From: CALGLS01 sp047626155
GTDB lineage: Bacteria; Bacteroidota; Bacteroidia; Chitinophagales; Saprospiraceae
Assembly (NCBI GenBank): GCA_047626155.1
Contig: JBLHRR010000078.1
Location: forward strand, 1-24,906
Direction: 5' to 3'
Length of the DNA: 24,906 bases
The position numbers and the translations under genes were made by a program. Under the pieces are notes generated by a model. That model was not told the DNA's origin. It did not search any database and was given only the letters and a program-made list of their open reading frames with translations. Shown piece by piece: positions 16,634-23,254 of this stretch (the stretch's first letter is position 1; each line of letters begins with the position of its first letter).

Positions 16634-16760
16634 TTCCCTCGATTCGTTCCTATATCACGCTCTCGGGATGACAGGGAAAAGGGGCTTCACTTTTTCGATT
16701 CGCTCATTTGGACTGAAAGGGAGAACACTTATTCCTGTCATCCTGAGCGAGCCGAGGGAT
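16634..16760. repeat. Decayed inverted dispersed repeat (TCATCCTGAGCG type)
   Basis: The right arm (16734-16760) reads CCTGTCATCCTGAGCGAGCC and then GAGGGAT. The left arm (16634-16675) is a degraded inverted match ending CTCTCGGGATGACAGG. The core matches a repeat type seen across many bacterial genomes, from general knowledge; its function is unknown. It is non-coding. Confidence 0.55.
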
Positions 16761-16804
16761 CGGCGGATGCGCGCACCTTTTTTATTTCGAGCGACGATAG
16801 TAAC

Positions 16805-16843
16805 CGAGAAATCTACCTCCTTAGCAAGAAGATAGATTTCTCG
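16805..16843. repeat. 11-bp inverted repeat downstream of pyk
   Basis: CGAGAAATCTA (16805-16815) pairs exactly with TAGATTTCTCG (16833-16843) across a 17-nt loop. It lies 15 nt past the pyk stop but lacks a T tract on the minus strand, so it is a weak terminator candidate. The same AGATTTCTCG word recurs at about 9631-9640. Confidence 0.55.
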
Positions 16844-16858
16844 ATGGCAAATCTAATT

Positions 16859-18295
16859 CTAATCAATCACCGTCACCTTCAACATATTAGTTCGGTGGCG
16901 ACGGTGCAGCGGCATGCTTCCGGTATTCACCAGTACATCTCCTTTAACCAGACTCACTTCCTTTGTCAAAATTTCTGTAACGTCTTCGATGGTTTCATCA
17001 GTGGTTGTAAACTTATCGTAGTAAAAACAACGAACGCCCCAAACTAAATTCAAAGTCGATAACATTTGCTGTCGATCAGAGAAGATATAGATGGGACAAT
17101 TAGGACGATAACTGGATACTTTAAAAGCCGTGTAACCCGAAGTCGTCATTCCGATAATTCCTTTGGCATCAACTTCTACTGCTGTTCTGGCGGCATTAAA
17201 ACAAACGGCATCAGAAAGAAAGGTTCTGGATTGTGGTGAAGGTTTTGGTCTTTTCCCTTGCATGGAAAAACGATCTTCTGCCTGCTCTATAATTTTGTTC
17301 ATCGCCCGTACTACTTTGGCTGGGTGTCGACCAACGGAAGTTTCGGCACTGAGCATCACTGCATCTGTACCATCTAAAACAGCGTTGGCTACATCTGTGA
17401 TTTCCGCACGAGTTGGGCTCGGGTTGGTAATCATCGAATCCATCATTTGCGTAGCTACAATAACAGGACGTGCACGCTGAATACATTTTCTGATAATTTC
17501 CTTTTGGAGATGTGGCAATAGTTCCATTGGCATTTCTACACCAAGATCACCACGTGCAACCATGACACCATTAGAAGCTTTGATTATTTTATCTAATTTC
17601 TCGATCGCTTCCGGCTTTTCTATTTTAGCGATGATCTTTGCTTGATGTCCTTTAGCCTCCAACATCTTTCTCAATTCTTTTATTTCTTTAGGAGAACGAA
17701 CGAAGGAAAGTGCAACCCAGTTAATGGAAGGTTGTTCTAAGATAAATCCAATATCCACTAAATCTTTGTCTGTTATCGAAGGCATCGAGATCCTTGTATC
17801 TGGCAAGTTTACTCCTTTCTTAGAAGAGAGTTTGTCCCCAAATAATACTTTCAACTTCACGGTATCTTTACCATTCGTCTCCGCTACTTCTAACACTATT
17901 TTTCCGTCATCGACCAAAACCTTTTCTCCAACGTTTACATCCTGTGCAAAGAGCGGGTAACTCATGTAAATTTTGTCTTTATTACCCACACATTTTTCAT
18001 TGACAAAATTTAAGATGTCGCCCTCTTTGATTTCCAAGCCATCACCCTCCATTTCTCCAATACGTAATTTAGGCCCTTGTAAATCAGCAAGGATACTTAT
18101 ATGCGTATTATACTTTTCATTGATATAACCGATGTGATTTATTACCCCCAAATGATCTTCATGGCTACCATGAGAAAAATTGAGTCGGAAAACATCAACC
18201 CCCGCTTCTACGAGTTCAAGTAATTTATCATAGGCACTACAGGCCGGTCCGACAGTAGCGATAATCTTTGTATTTTGAAACTTAGGTTCTTTCAT
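16859..18295 (-). CDS. pyk: Pyruvate kinase
   Basis: This enzyme converts phosphoenolpyruvate and ADP to pyruvate and ATP, the last step of glycolysis. With the ATG at 18295 it has 478 residues, normal for the family. Seen are TKIIATVGPACS near the start, RLNFSHGSHEDH, LADLQGPKLRIG, the active-site lysine in KIIAKIEKPEAIEKL (Lys224), MVARGDLGVEMP and ATQMMDSM with PTRAEITDVANAVLDGTDA. The C-terminal regulatory domain is present and ends KVTVID. A GTG at 18316 would add seven residues, but it lies inside the TTTTTTGTG motif of the likely promoter, so the ATG is preferred. It stands alone, without glycolytic neighbours. The identification is firm. Confidence 0.97.
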   Translation of the reverse strand: MKEPKFQNTKIIATVGPACSAYDKLLELVEAGVDVFRLNFSHGSHEDHLGVINHIGYINEKYNTHISILADLQGPKLRIGEMEGDGLEIKEGDILNFVNEKCVGNKDKIYMSYPLFAQDVNVGEKVLVDDGKIVLEVAETNGKDTVKLKVLFGDKLSSKKGVNLPDTRISMPSITDKDLVDIGFILEQPSINWVALSFVRSPKEIKELRKMLEAKGHQAKIIAKIEKPEAIEKLDKIIKASNGVMVARGDLGVEMPMELLPHLQKEIIRKCIQRARPVIVATQMMDSMITNPSPTRAEITDVANAVLDGTDAVMLSAETSVGRHPAKVVRAMNKIIEQAEDRFSMQGKRPKPSPQSRTFLSDAVCFNAARTAVEVDAKGIIGMTTSGYTAFKVSSYRPNCPIYIFSDRQQMLSTLNLVWGVRCFYYDKFTTTDETIEDVTEILTKEVSLVKGDVLVNTGSMPLHRRHRTNMLKVTVID

Positions 18296-18312
18296 TGTTT
18301 TGTTTTTGTACA

Positions 18313-18362
18313 GCACAAAAAACCAATTGCGAAATATGCAGGTTAATTTCTTGTTACTTGTT
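18313..18362. repeat. Outward-facing inverted motif, copy C
   Basis: Leftward it reads CGCAATTGGTTTTTTGTGCT, ending 16 nt before the pyk ATG. Rightward it reads GGTTAATTTCTTGTTAC, close to GTTAATTTTTCGTTGTTAC in copy B. The leftward part is probably the pyk promoter. Confidence 0.4.
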
Positions 18363-18486
18363 AGATAGTTAAGTGTAAATTCTTTTGTTTCTATCTGAGT
18401 ATTTTTGACAACAGCTCACCCCTTAGTGGGTAAAGTACACTTAGTAAAGCATATGAGCCGTAAAGCTAATAAGTATTTGTATCAAA

Positions 18487-18520
18487 AGAGCCTTTTCATT
18501 CTTATTAATGAAAAGGCTCT
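18487..18520 (-). terminator. Hairpin terminator of the speE-speH transcript
   Basis: A perfect 14-bp stem (AGAGCCTTTTCATT, 18487-18500, with 18507-18520) has a six-nt loop, located 38 nt past the speH stop. On the minus strand it runs into CTTTTGATA, a short T tract. It also insulates pyk from the polyamine genes. Confidence 0.6.
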
Positions 18521-18557
18521 CTCAAGAAGAGAATATATATCGATTGTAAAACAAAAG

Positions 18558-18941
18558 CTACTCAATCCTCCCCCGCTCGAAATCCTTCATTTGAACCTCC
18601 TTCGCATCCAATTCTTTAGTAAGTAGCTCTATTCCCTTTTCAAAATCCAAAATCCCACAAGTAAAAATATCAACCGCAGCATAGTTATACTCCGGCCAGG
18701 TGTGTATAGTTAAATGACTTTCCATGATGATAACCACACCAGAAACACCTAACGGAGAGAAGTGATGAAAATTGCTGGTAACGATAGTTGCCCCCATAGC
18801 AAGAGCCGTAGCCTCCATAATGGACTGAATGGACTTAGGATCTTTGAGTAGATCCGTAGCGCAGTCGTTGAGTTCGAGTATGATGTGTTTTCCTAAATAT
18901 TTCACGTAGCGTTGTTTCTTATTTTTGTTAGTCTTTATCAA
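18558..18941 (-). CDS. speH: S-adenosylmethionine decarboxylase proenzyme
   Basis: This enzyme removes CO2 from S-adenosylmethionine to give the aminopropyl donor for polyamine synthesis. It is a 127-residue bacterial class protein that cleaves itself at Glu74-Ser75 to make a pyruvoyl group; the motif ESHLTIHTWPE (74-84) is exact, with His80 and Cys95 (FTCG) as the expected processing and proton-donor residues. SNFHHFSPLGVSGVVII precedes the site. Its start lies 3 nt after the stop of the membrane aminopropyltransferase gene, so the two form a tight operon and supply substrate to each other. The very basic start (KTNKNKKQR) is an extension relative to short homologues. Confidence 0.95.
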   Translation of the reverse strand: MIKTNKNKKQRYVKYLGKHIILELNDCATDLLKDPKSIQSIMEATALAMGATIVTSNFHHFSPLGVSGVVIIMESHLTIHTWPEYNYAAVDIFTCGILDFEKGIELLTKELDAKEVQMKDFERGRIE

Positions 18942-18944
18942 AGT

Positions 18945-20498
18945 TTACTGCTTCTTTTCTCTTCTCAGCTTCTCCCAATCCTCCAAAAAATAATGCAGCA
19001 ATGCGGGTTGATCCAGTCGATTTGGCTCTATCCCTTCCGGCCTTGCAACGTCTTTCTCAAAGAAAAAGAGTTGCGGAACAATGACCTCGTCCAAATATTT
19101 ACAAGGAACGACCTCTTTGAATTCCTTTGGATTTATTGTTTGATTAGCGGCAATGTGAAATCCCCAATCTCCGAATGAAGGAACGTAGGTATGATAAGAG
19201 TGAATATCCTGAAAGCCGCTTTCTTTTAATGTTTCATAAATACTCCAGTAAGCTTTGTTGGTATGAAAAACGGAGGTGGCTTGTGTAGCAAAAACGCCGT
19301 AACCACTTAGCCGTGATTGCACCAATCGGTAGAACATCGTAGAGTACATTCGTGCTACGGACTCGTTGGAAGGATCTGGCAAATCCGCAAGGATGACATC
19401 GTATTTTTCTTGGCTTTCTTTGAGGAAGGCCATGGCATCTTGAGCGACCAGTTTTACTTTTGGGTGAGAAAGACTTCCTTCATTGAGTGCTTTCAAATGA
19501 ACGTTTTCCTTTGCCAATCGGAACACCTCCGGATCCAAATCAACGATCGTAACGGACTCCACTTTCGGAAACTTCAAAACCTCTCTAGCCAGCAAGCCCT
19601 CCCCCCCTCCGAGAATTAAAACATTCTTTTTATACGGAGCACTTAACAATGGAATTACAGCCAGTGATTCGTGGTAACGATATTCATCGTTGGAAGAGAA
19701 TTGTATGATTCTATTAATGTATAATTTTAAATCAGAACGATTTTGTGTAAGCACTAATTTCTGATAGGGGGTTTGCTTTGCGAAAACTATTCTATGATTA
19801 TAAAAACTGTCTTCCCAATCCGACAACAACCGAGTGGACATAGAAAAAAGCGTCACAAAAAACAATACACATACAATTCCCATCCATTCCAGCCAATTCT
19901 TTTTCTTTAGCGAAAGCTTTCCCGTAAAAAAGCGGTAAGTCGCAAAACCCAATAAGATATTCAAGATACCAAAAAGGATGGAAGTTCGAAACGTTCCGAC
20001 AAAGGGCAACAAGAGGAAAGGAAATAACAAAGTTGCGAACAGTGCTCCTATATAATCCAGGCTAAGCACATAAGCCAAGTTCGATTGTAAGGGGAAATAG
20101 GTTTTTAAGATTCGTACCAACAATGGTATTTCAAAACCGGTCAACGCTCCAATCACAGCCGTCAGGCTCAGCATAACGAATTGGTATTCACCACCACTCA
20201 CTCGATCAAAGACATAATATAAGATAGGGACAGAGGCACCACCGACAAAGCCAAGCAATATCTCAACTTTTATAAACCACTCCAGCAAATCCTTTTTGAT
20301 AAATTTCGTCAGATAAGATCCCACCCCCATCGCGGCCATATACACACCAATCGTCAAGGAGAATTGCTTAACACTATCTCCTAGAAAATAAGACGACGTA
20401 GTACTAATCAGTAATTCATAAATTAGTGAACAAAGCCCTGCAATAAATACCGCAATAAAAAAAAAGATTGTCTCCTGACGTTGATTGGATTTGGTCAT
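18945..20498 (-). CDS. speE: Membrane-anchored spermidine synthase-like aminopropyltransferase
   Basis: A 517-residue protein. Residues ~10-222 form about seven transmembrane helices (for example IFFFIAVFIAGLCSLIYELL, LTIGVYMAAMGVGSYL, YIGALFATLLFPFLLLPFVG). From ~235 it is a spermidine-synthase domain: LILGGGEG (294-301, the decarboxylated-SAM loop, GGGDG in most homologues), TIVDLDPEVF, VAQDAMAFL and ADLPDPSNES (371-380), with the catalytic Asp in DLPDP. It should transfer an aminopropyl group to a diamine at the membrane, using donor from the adjacent SpeH. This long form differs from soluble SpeE and in many genomes sits near YjfC-type ligases. The exact acceptor is not known, so the symbol is by homology. 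Confidence 0.88.
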   Translation of the reverse strand: MTKSNQRQETIFFFIAVFIAGLCSLIYELLISTTSSYFLGDSVKQFSLTIGVYMAAMGVGSYLTKFIKKDLLEWFIKVEILLGFVGGASVPILYYVFDRVSGGEYQFVMLSLTAVIGALTGFEIPLLVRILKTYFPLQSNLAYVLSLDYIGALFATLLFPFLLLPFVGTFRTSILFGILNILLGFATYRFFTGKLSLKKKNWLEWMGIVCVLFFVTLFSMSTRLLSDWEDSFYNHRIVFAKQTPYQKLVLTQNRSDLKLYINRIIQFSSNDEYRYHESLAVIPLLSAPYKKNVLILGGGEGLLAREVLKFPKVESVTIVDLDPEVFRLAKENVHLKALNEGSLSHPKVKLVAQDAMAFLKESQEKYDVILADLPDPSNESVARMYSTMFYRLVQSRLSGYGVFATQATSVFHTNKAYWSIYETLKESGFQDIHSYHTYVPSFGDWGFHIAANQTINPKEFKEVVPCKYLDEVIVPQLFFFEKDVARPEGIEPNRLDQPALLHYFLEDWEKLRREKKQ

Positions 20499-20652
20499 AG
20501 CTTTTTCTACCTTTTAACTGTTAACTTTAACCTCCCACTACTACGAAACAAAGGGGATAAAAGCTAGAAACCGCAACCATCTAAAAAGTTACAAAACTTG
20601 GATATTCTTCTACGTAAGTGGAGTAGAGTTTCCAAGCCGTTTCAAAAAAAGA

Positions 20653-20660
20653 CAAAGATA
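20653..20660 (-). promoter_or_regulatory. Candidate -7 box of speE-speH
   Basis: On the minus strand TATCTTTG matches TAnnTTTG. It leaves a leader of ~150 nt before the speE ATG. No TTG is seen at the right distance upstream. Confidence 0.4.
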
Positions 20661-20795
20661 CATTTTCTGAAAACATGTTTAACCTGCTGACAATGTTTTT
20701 ACTTGCTTGACATTTAAAGGTCGTAAATGAATGATCTTATTTTAATAAATCCACATGGTTCCCTCTATTCGCTTTTTTGTTCCTTCAAAGATTGA

Positions 20796-20803
20796 TATAT
20801 TTG
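20796..20803 (+). promoter_or_regulatory. Promoter -7 box of the YgiB-like/YgiC-like pair
   Basis: TATATTTG is an exact TAnnTTTG box 36 nt upstream of the ATG. A TTTG at 20776-20779 lies 16 nt upstream, slightly closer than usual. Confidence 0.55.
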
Positions 20804-20839
20804 AGTTCTTAATGTTTTTTCACCTTCAAAATATAAAAT

Positions 20840-21394
20840 ATGGATACAGAAGAAATGTCTACTGGACAAAAAATAAAATACGGCATCTACGCGCTTATCG
20901 CAATGTGGTTCATTTACAGCTTCTTTATTGCTAAACCAACACCCGCAAAAGCAGAATATGAAGAAGTAGCAACTCCAACACAGGGAATCGCGACCATCCT
21001 TCAAGAAGTAAATCCAGAAGAATTCAAAATAGAAGACGAAATCAACTTAGCTTCTAGTGAAGACAGTTACATCGTGGCTAAATATCTCGATACAACTATC
21101 GATACTTTTACTTTAGCGGAAGTACAACTAATGTCCGAAAACCCATCGGGGAATTCACCCCGCAACAGCTCAATGATGCGAGTTGCTTCTTATGGTTTCT
21201 TCGGATATATGATGGGCCGCTCCATGTCTTCTCCCGTTCGCTCCTCTGCGTATATGGATCAGAAGACTTATAACAAGGTCAACAAAAACACAGGCAATAA
21301 AATGCGTAGTACTGCTAAGCGAACATCGCGGGCAAAACCAGCAGGGAAGTCTGGCTACGGTTCTGGTAAATCTTCAAGATCATACGGTGGATAA
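20840..21394 (+). CDS. YgiB-like membrane-anchored protein with Gly-Gly C-terminus
   Basis: A 184-residue protein. One hydrophobic segment at ~13-31 is followed by AKPTPAKAEYEE, so it is a membrane anchor or signal peptide. The middle is acidic (~38-100). From ~116 it shows SYGFFGYMMGRSMSSP, whose GYMMGR (122-127) also occurs in E. coli YgiB as I remember it. The tail (150-184) is basic, rich in Ser, Gly and Lys, and ends SSRSYGG, very like the SSRSMGG end of YgiB. Unlike YgiB it has no cysteine and hence no lipobox. The next gene, overlapping by 8 nt, is a YgiC-type ATP-grasp ligase, reproducing the ygiB-ygiC order. The match rests on short motifs, so the family call is moderate. It may be the ligase's protein partner or substrate. 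Confidence 0.6.
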   Translation: MDTEEMSTGQKIKYGIYALIAMWFIYSFFIAKPTPAKAEYEEVATPTQGIATILQEVNPEEFKIEDEINLASSEDSYIVAKYLDTTIDTFTLAEVQLMSENPSGNSPRNSSMMRVASYGFFGYMMGRSMSSPVRSSAYMDQKTYNKVNKNTGNKMRSTAKRTSRAKPAGKSGYGSGKSSRSYGG

Positions 21395-22583
21395 TAGAAT
21401 ATACGAAACAGATCCCGTGCGTTTCGGTGCGCTCAAAACAATGGGCTTACATTGGTTTGCCAACGGGGAAAATATAGATTATCTAAGCGCTGCTTTTCTC
21501 CGGGTACTGCCCGGAGAGGCAGATGCGCTTCAGGATGCAACCGCTTCGGTCTACCCTTTGTTTTTGGAAGCAGTAAAAAAGGTAGCCGATGAAGATTTGT
21601 GGGCTGACCTCAAAATTCCTGCTCGTGCACTACCGCTACTCAAGTACTCCATCCAAAGAGAACTGCACCTACACCTCGTGGGGCGCTTCGATTTTGCAGG
21701 TGGACTGGAAGAACTTCCTTTTCCTAAGTTATTGGAATTCAACGCAGACACCTGCTCTCTCATGCCGGAGACCTCCATGATTCAGGAAACCCACTGGAAT
21801 GACGAAAAAGAAAACATACCCGGCGATCCATTCAATGAGTTATTACCGAGTTTAGTCAAACGCTTTGAACACATACTTGACAGCTATCCGGACAAAAGCG
21901 GAAGCTTATTGTTATCTACAATGGGTTATGAGGAAGATGAACTAAACGTAGATGTAATCGCGAAAGCTGCTGAACTGGCTGGCTTTGAAGACATTCAGAT
22001 ACGGAATTTAGATGAAGTCATTTTTGCAAAAGACGACGGCATCTATGTCGAATTTGGAGAAGAAGATTTTCGACGTTATGATTTTTGGTACAAAATGGTG
22101 CCTTGGGATTTCATCCTTTTTGAAGAACCAGAGCTCTTTGACATTTTGGACAACTTGATTCAGCAGGAAAAAGCAATTGTTCTCAATCCTGCCGTAACGA
22201 TGCTTATGCAAAATAAGGGCTTGCTTAAAGTCATCTACGATTTGGCTCCAGACAACAAATACTTGTTGAAGGCAGCTTTTTCTCCAGACGCTTTCCCTAA
22301 CAATAAATATGTGAAGAAGCCTTTCATCGGCAGAATGGGAGAAAACATTACAATGTACGATGGTGACGAGAAGCCAGTTTATGAAACAGAGGGCGATTAT
22401 GGTACTGCACCTTGCGTCTACCAGGAATTGACTCGTTTGAACTTTGATTATGAAGGCTATCGCTACCAACCTTCTGTTTTTTGGACAGATGGCCCTTCTG
22501 CGTTCTGTTTTAGAAGGCAGGACGATTTGATTGTAGATGATGATGCGGAGTTTATTAGCCATGTGGTGGGGTTGCAACCTTAA
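21387..22583 (+). CDS. Glutathionylspermidine synthase-family ATP-grasp ligase (YgiC/YjfC type)
   Basis: A 398-residue ligase (E. coli YgiC is ~386). The family forms an amide bond between a carboxylate and a polyamine amine using ATP. Visible motifs are GRFDFAGG (99-106) and LLEFNADT (115-122), corresponding to the R-x-D and E-x-N active-site pairs of the GspS synthetase domain, then NPAV....NKGLL (267-280), KKPFIGRMGENI (310-321) for ATP and metal, and YQPSVFWTDGPSAFCFRR near the end. The CHAP amidase domain of full-length GspS is absent. The start is a GTG at 21387, inside the last codons of the YgiB-like gene (8-nt overlap), so translation is probably coupled. The acceptor is unknown; glutathione is unlikely in this phylum, so a peptide or protein tail is possible. 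Confidence 0.92.
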   Translation: MDNRIYETDPVRFGALKTMGLHWFANGENIDYLSAAFLRVLPGEADALQDATASVYPLFLEAVKKVADEDLWADLKIPARALPLLKYSIQRELHLHLVGRFDFAGGLEELPFPKLLEFNADTCSLMPETSMIQETHWNDEKENIPGDPFNELLPSLVKRFEHILDSYPDKSGSLLLSTMGYEEDELNVDVIAKAAELAGFEDIQIRNLDEVIFAKDDGIYVEFGEEDFRRYDFWYKMVPWDFILFEEPELFDILDNLIQQEKAIVLNPAVTMLMQNKGLLKVIYDLAPDNKYLLKAAFSPDAFPNNKYVKKPFIGRMGENITMYDGDEKPVYETEGDYGTAPCVYQELTRLNFDYEGYRYQPSVFWTDGPSAFCFRRQDDLIVDDDAEFISHVVGLQP

Positions 22584-22685
22584 AATTTTCTTAATATTGT
22601 GACTTCAACATAGGCCAAAAGTCATAAAACTAGGCACAAGAAGAATCAAGTATTTTCACTTGAAAATTAAATAATGGCTAAAATC

Positions 22686-22717
22686 TTGCTTATCCCGCCA
22701 GATATGGATTATTTTTG
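22686..22717 (+). promoter_or_regulatory. acpP promoter
   Basis: TTG (22686-22688), a 21-nt spacer and TATTTTTG (22710-22717) fit the Bacteroidota consensus. The box continues GTGCT, as in the motifs upstream of pyk and the LysM gene. The leader is ~70 nt. Confidence 0.6.
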
Positions 22718-22791
22718 TGCTTGTATTTGTAAACCATACGAACTTAAGTAATTGATTATCAGAACTTAACAAGTATTAAAGAGAAATTATT

Positions 22792-23031
22792 ATGTCAAAC
22801 ATTTCGGAAAGAGTAACTAAAATTATCATTGATAAGCTAGGAGTAGAGGCCTCAGAGGTAACTCCAGAAGCATCTTTCACCAATGATTTGGGTGCAGATT
22901 CACTGGATACAGTGGAATTAATCATGGAATTCGAAAAGGAATTTGATATTTCTATTCCAGACGAACAAGCTGAAAATATTCAGACTGTTGGTAATGCACT
23001 TACTTACCTCTCATCTCAGGTACAGGAGTAA
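22792..23031 (+). CDS. acpP: Acyl carrier protein
   Basis: A 79-residue acidic four-helix protein that carries growing acyl chains in fatty acid synthesis as thioesters on a phosphopantetheine arm. The attachment site is Ser37 in the exact motif LGADSLDTVELIMEFEKEF. The N-terminus (MSNISERVTKIIIDKLGVEASEV) and the end (IPDEQAENIQTVGNALTYL) are typical. It is followed by a strong terminator and then fabF, so ACP may be expressed at a level separate from fabF. The identification is firm. Confidence 0.98.
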   Translation: MSNISERVTKIIIDKLGVEASEVTPEASFTNDLGADSLDTVELIMEFEKEFDISIPDEQAENIQTVGNALTYLSSQVQE

Positions 23032-23045
23032 TCAACAACAGTGAA

Positions 23046-23121
23046 AACTGTCTAATAGACAGTTGAGTCTTTTACCAATCCACAAACCGGAGCCAATTTG
23101 CCCTGGTTTGTGGATTTTTTT
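23046..23121 (+). terminator. Tandem hairpins and intrinsic terminator after acpP
   Basis: A first 8-bp hairpin (AACTGTCT 23046-23053 with AGACAGTT 23057-23064) is followed by a perfect 12-bp stem (AATCCACAAACC 23077-23088 with 23105-23116, 16-nt loop) that runs into seven T (23115-23121). The second is a standard Rho-independent terminator. Confidence 0.88.
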
Positions 23122-23193
23122 GTTTAAAAATACCTTCTAATAAGAGCAATGTATACATCCTCCAGAAAATCCAATATATATAAGAAGCTTTCT

Positions 23194-23201
23194 TATATTT
23201 G
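23194..23201 (+). promoter_or_regulatory. fabF promoter -7 box
   Basis: TATATTTG matches TAnnTTTG exactly, 53 nt upstream of the fabF ATG and after the acpP terminator. No clear TTG element is seen upstream. Confidence 0.5.
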
Positions 23202-23254
23202 CAACTAGTAATTACTCATATAGGAAGAACACCTTTATCAAAACACACCTACGT

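Larger units (their letters stand above)
16229..16858. other. 630-bp intergenic region rich in repeats
   Basis: No credible gene is present; the plus-strand frame at 16586-17047 runs through repeats and into the antisense of pyk. From left to right it holds a probable leader of the nucleotidyltransferase gene, the long hairpin at 16268-16372, ~250 bp of plain sequence, a decayed inverted repeat (16634-16760) and the AGATTTCTCG hairpin (16805-16843). Confidence 0.7.
20499..20839. other. 341-bp divergent promoter region of the polyamine cluster
   Basis: No gene is seen. It carries a minus-strand -7 box at 20653-20660, a plus-strand -7 box at 20796-20803, an AAACATGTTT palindrome at 20671-20680, and a nested pairing in the speE leader (CTTGGA 20597-20602 with TCCAAG about 20631-20636, CTAC with GTAG inside). 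The speE leader would be ~150 nt, long enough for regulation. Confidence 0.55.

Noticed and set aside
16586..17047. Plus-strand open frame of 153 codons
   Set aside because: It runs through dispersed repeats and then antisense to the 3' end of pyk; no homology cue and no promoter.
18296..18316. Upstream GTG start for pyruvate kinase
   Set aside because: The GTG is part of the TTTTTTGTG promoter motif, and the ATG at 18295 gives a normal N-terminus.
22008..22577. Minus-strand open frame of 189 codons
   Set aside because: Antisense to the ATP-grasp ligase, whose motifs are intact; composition is that of a shadow frame.
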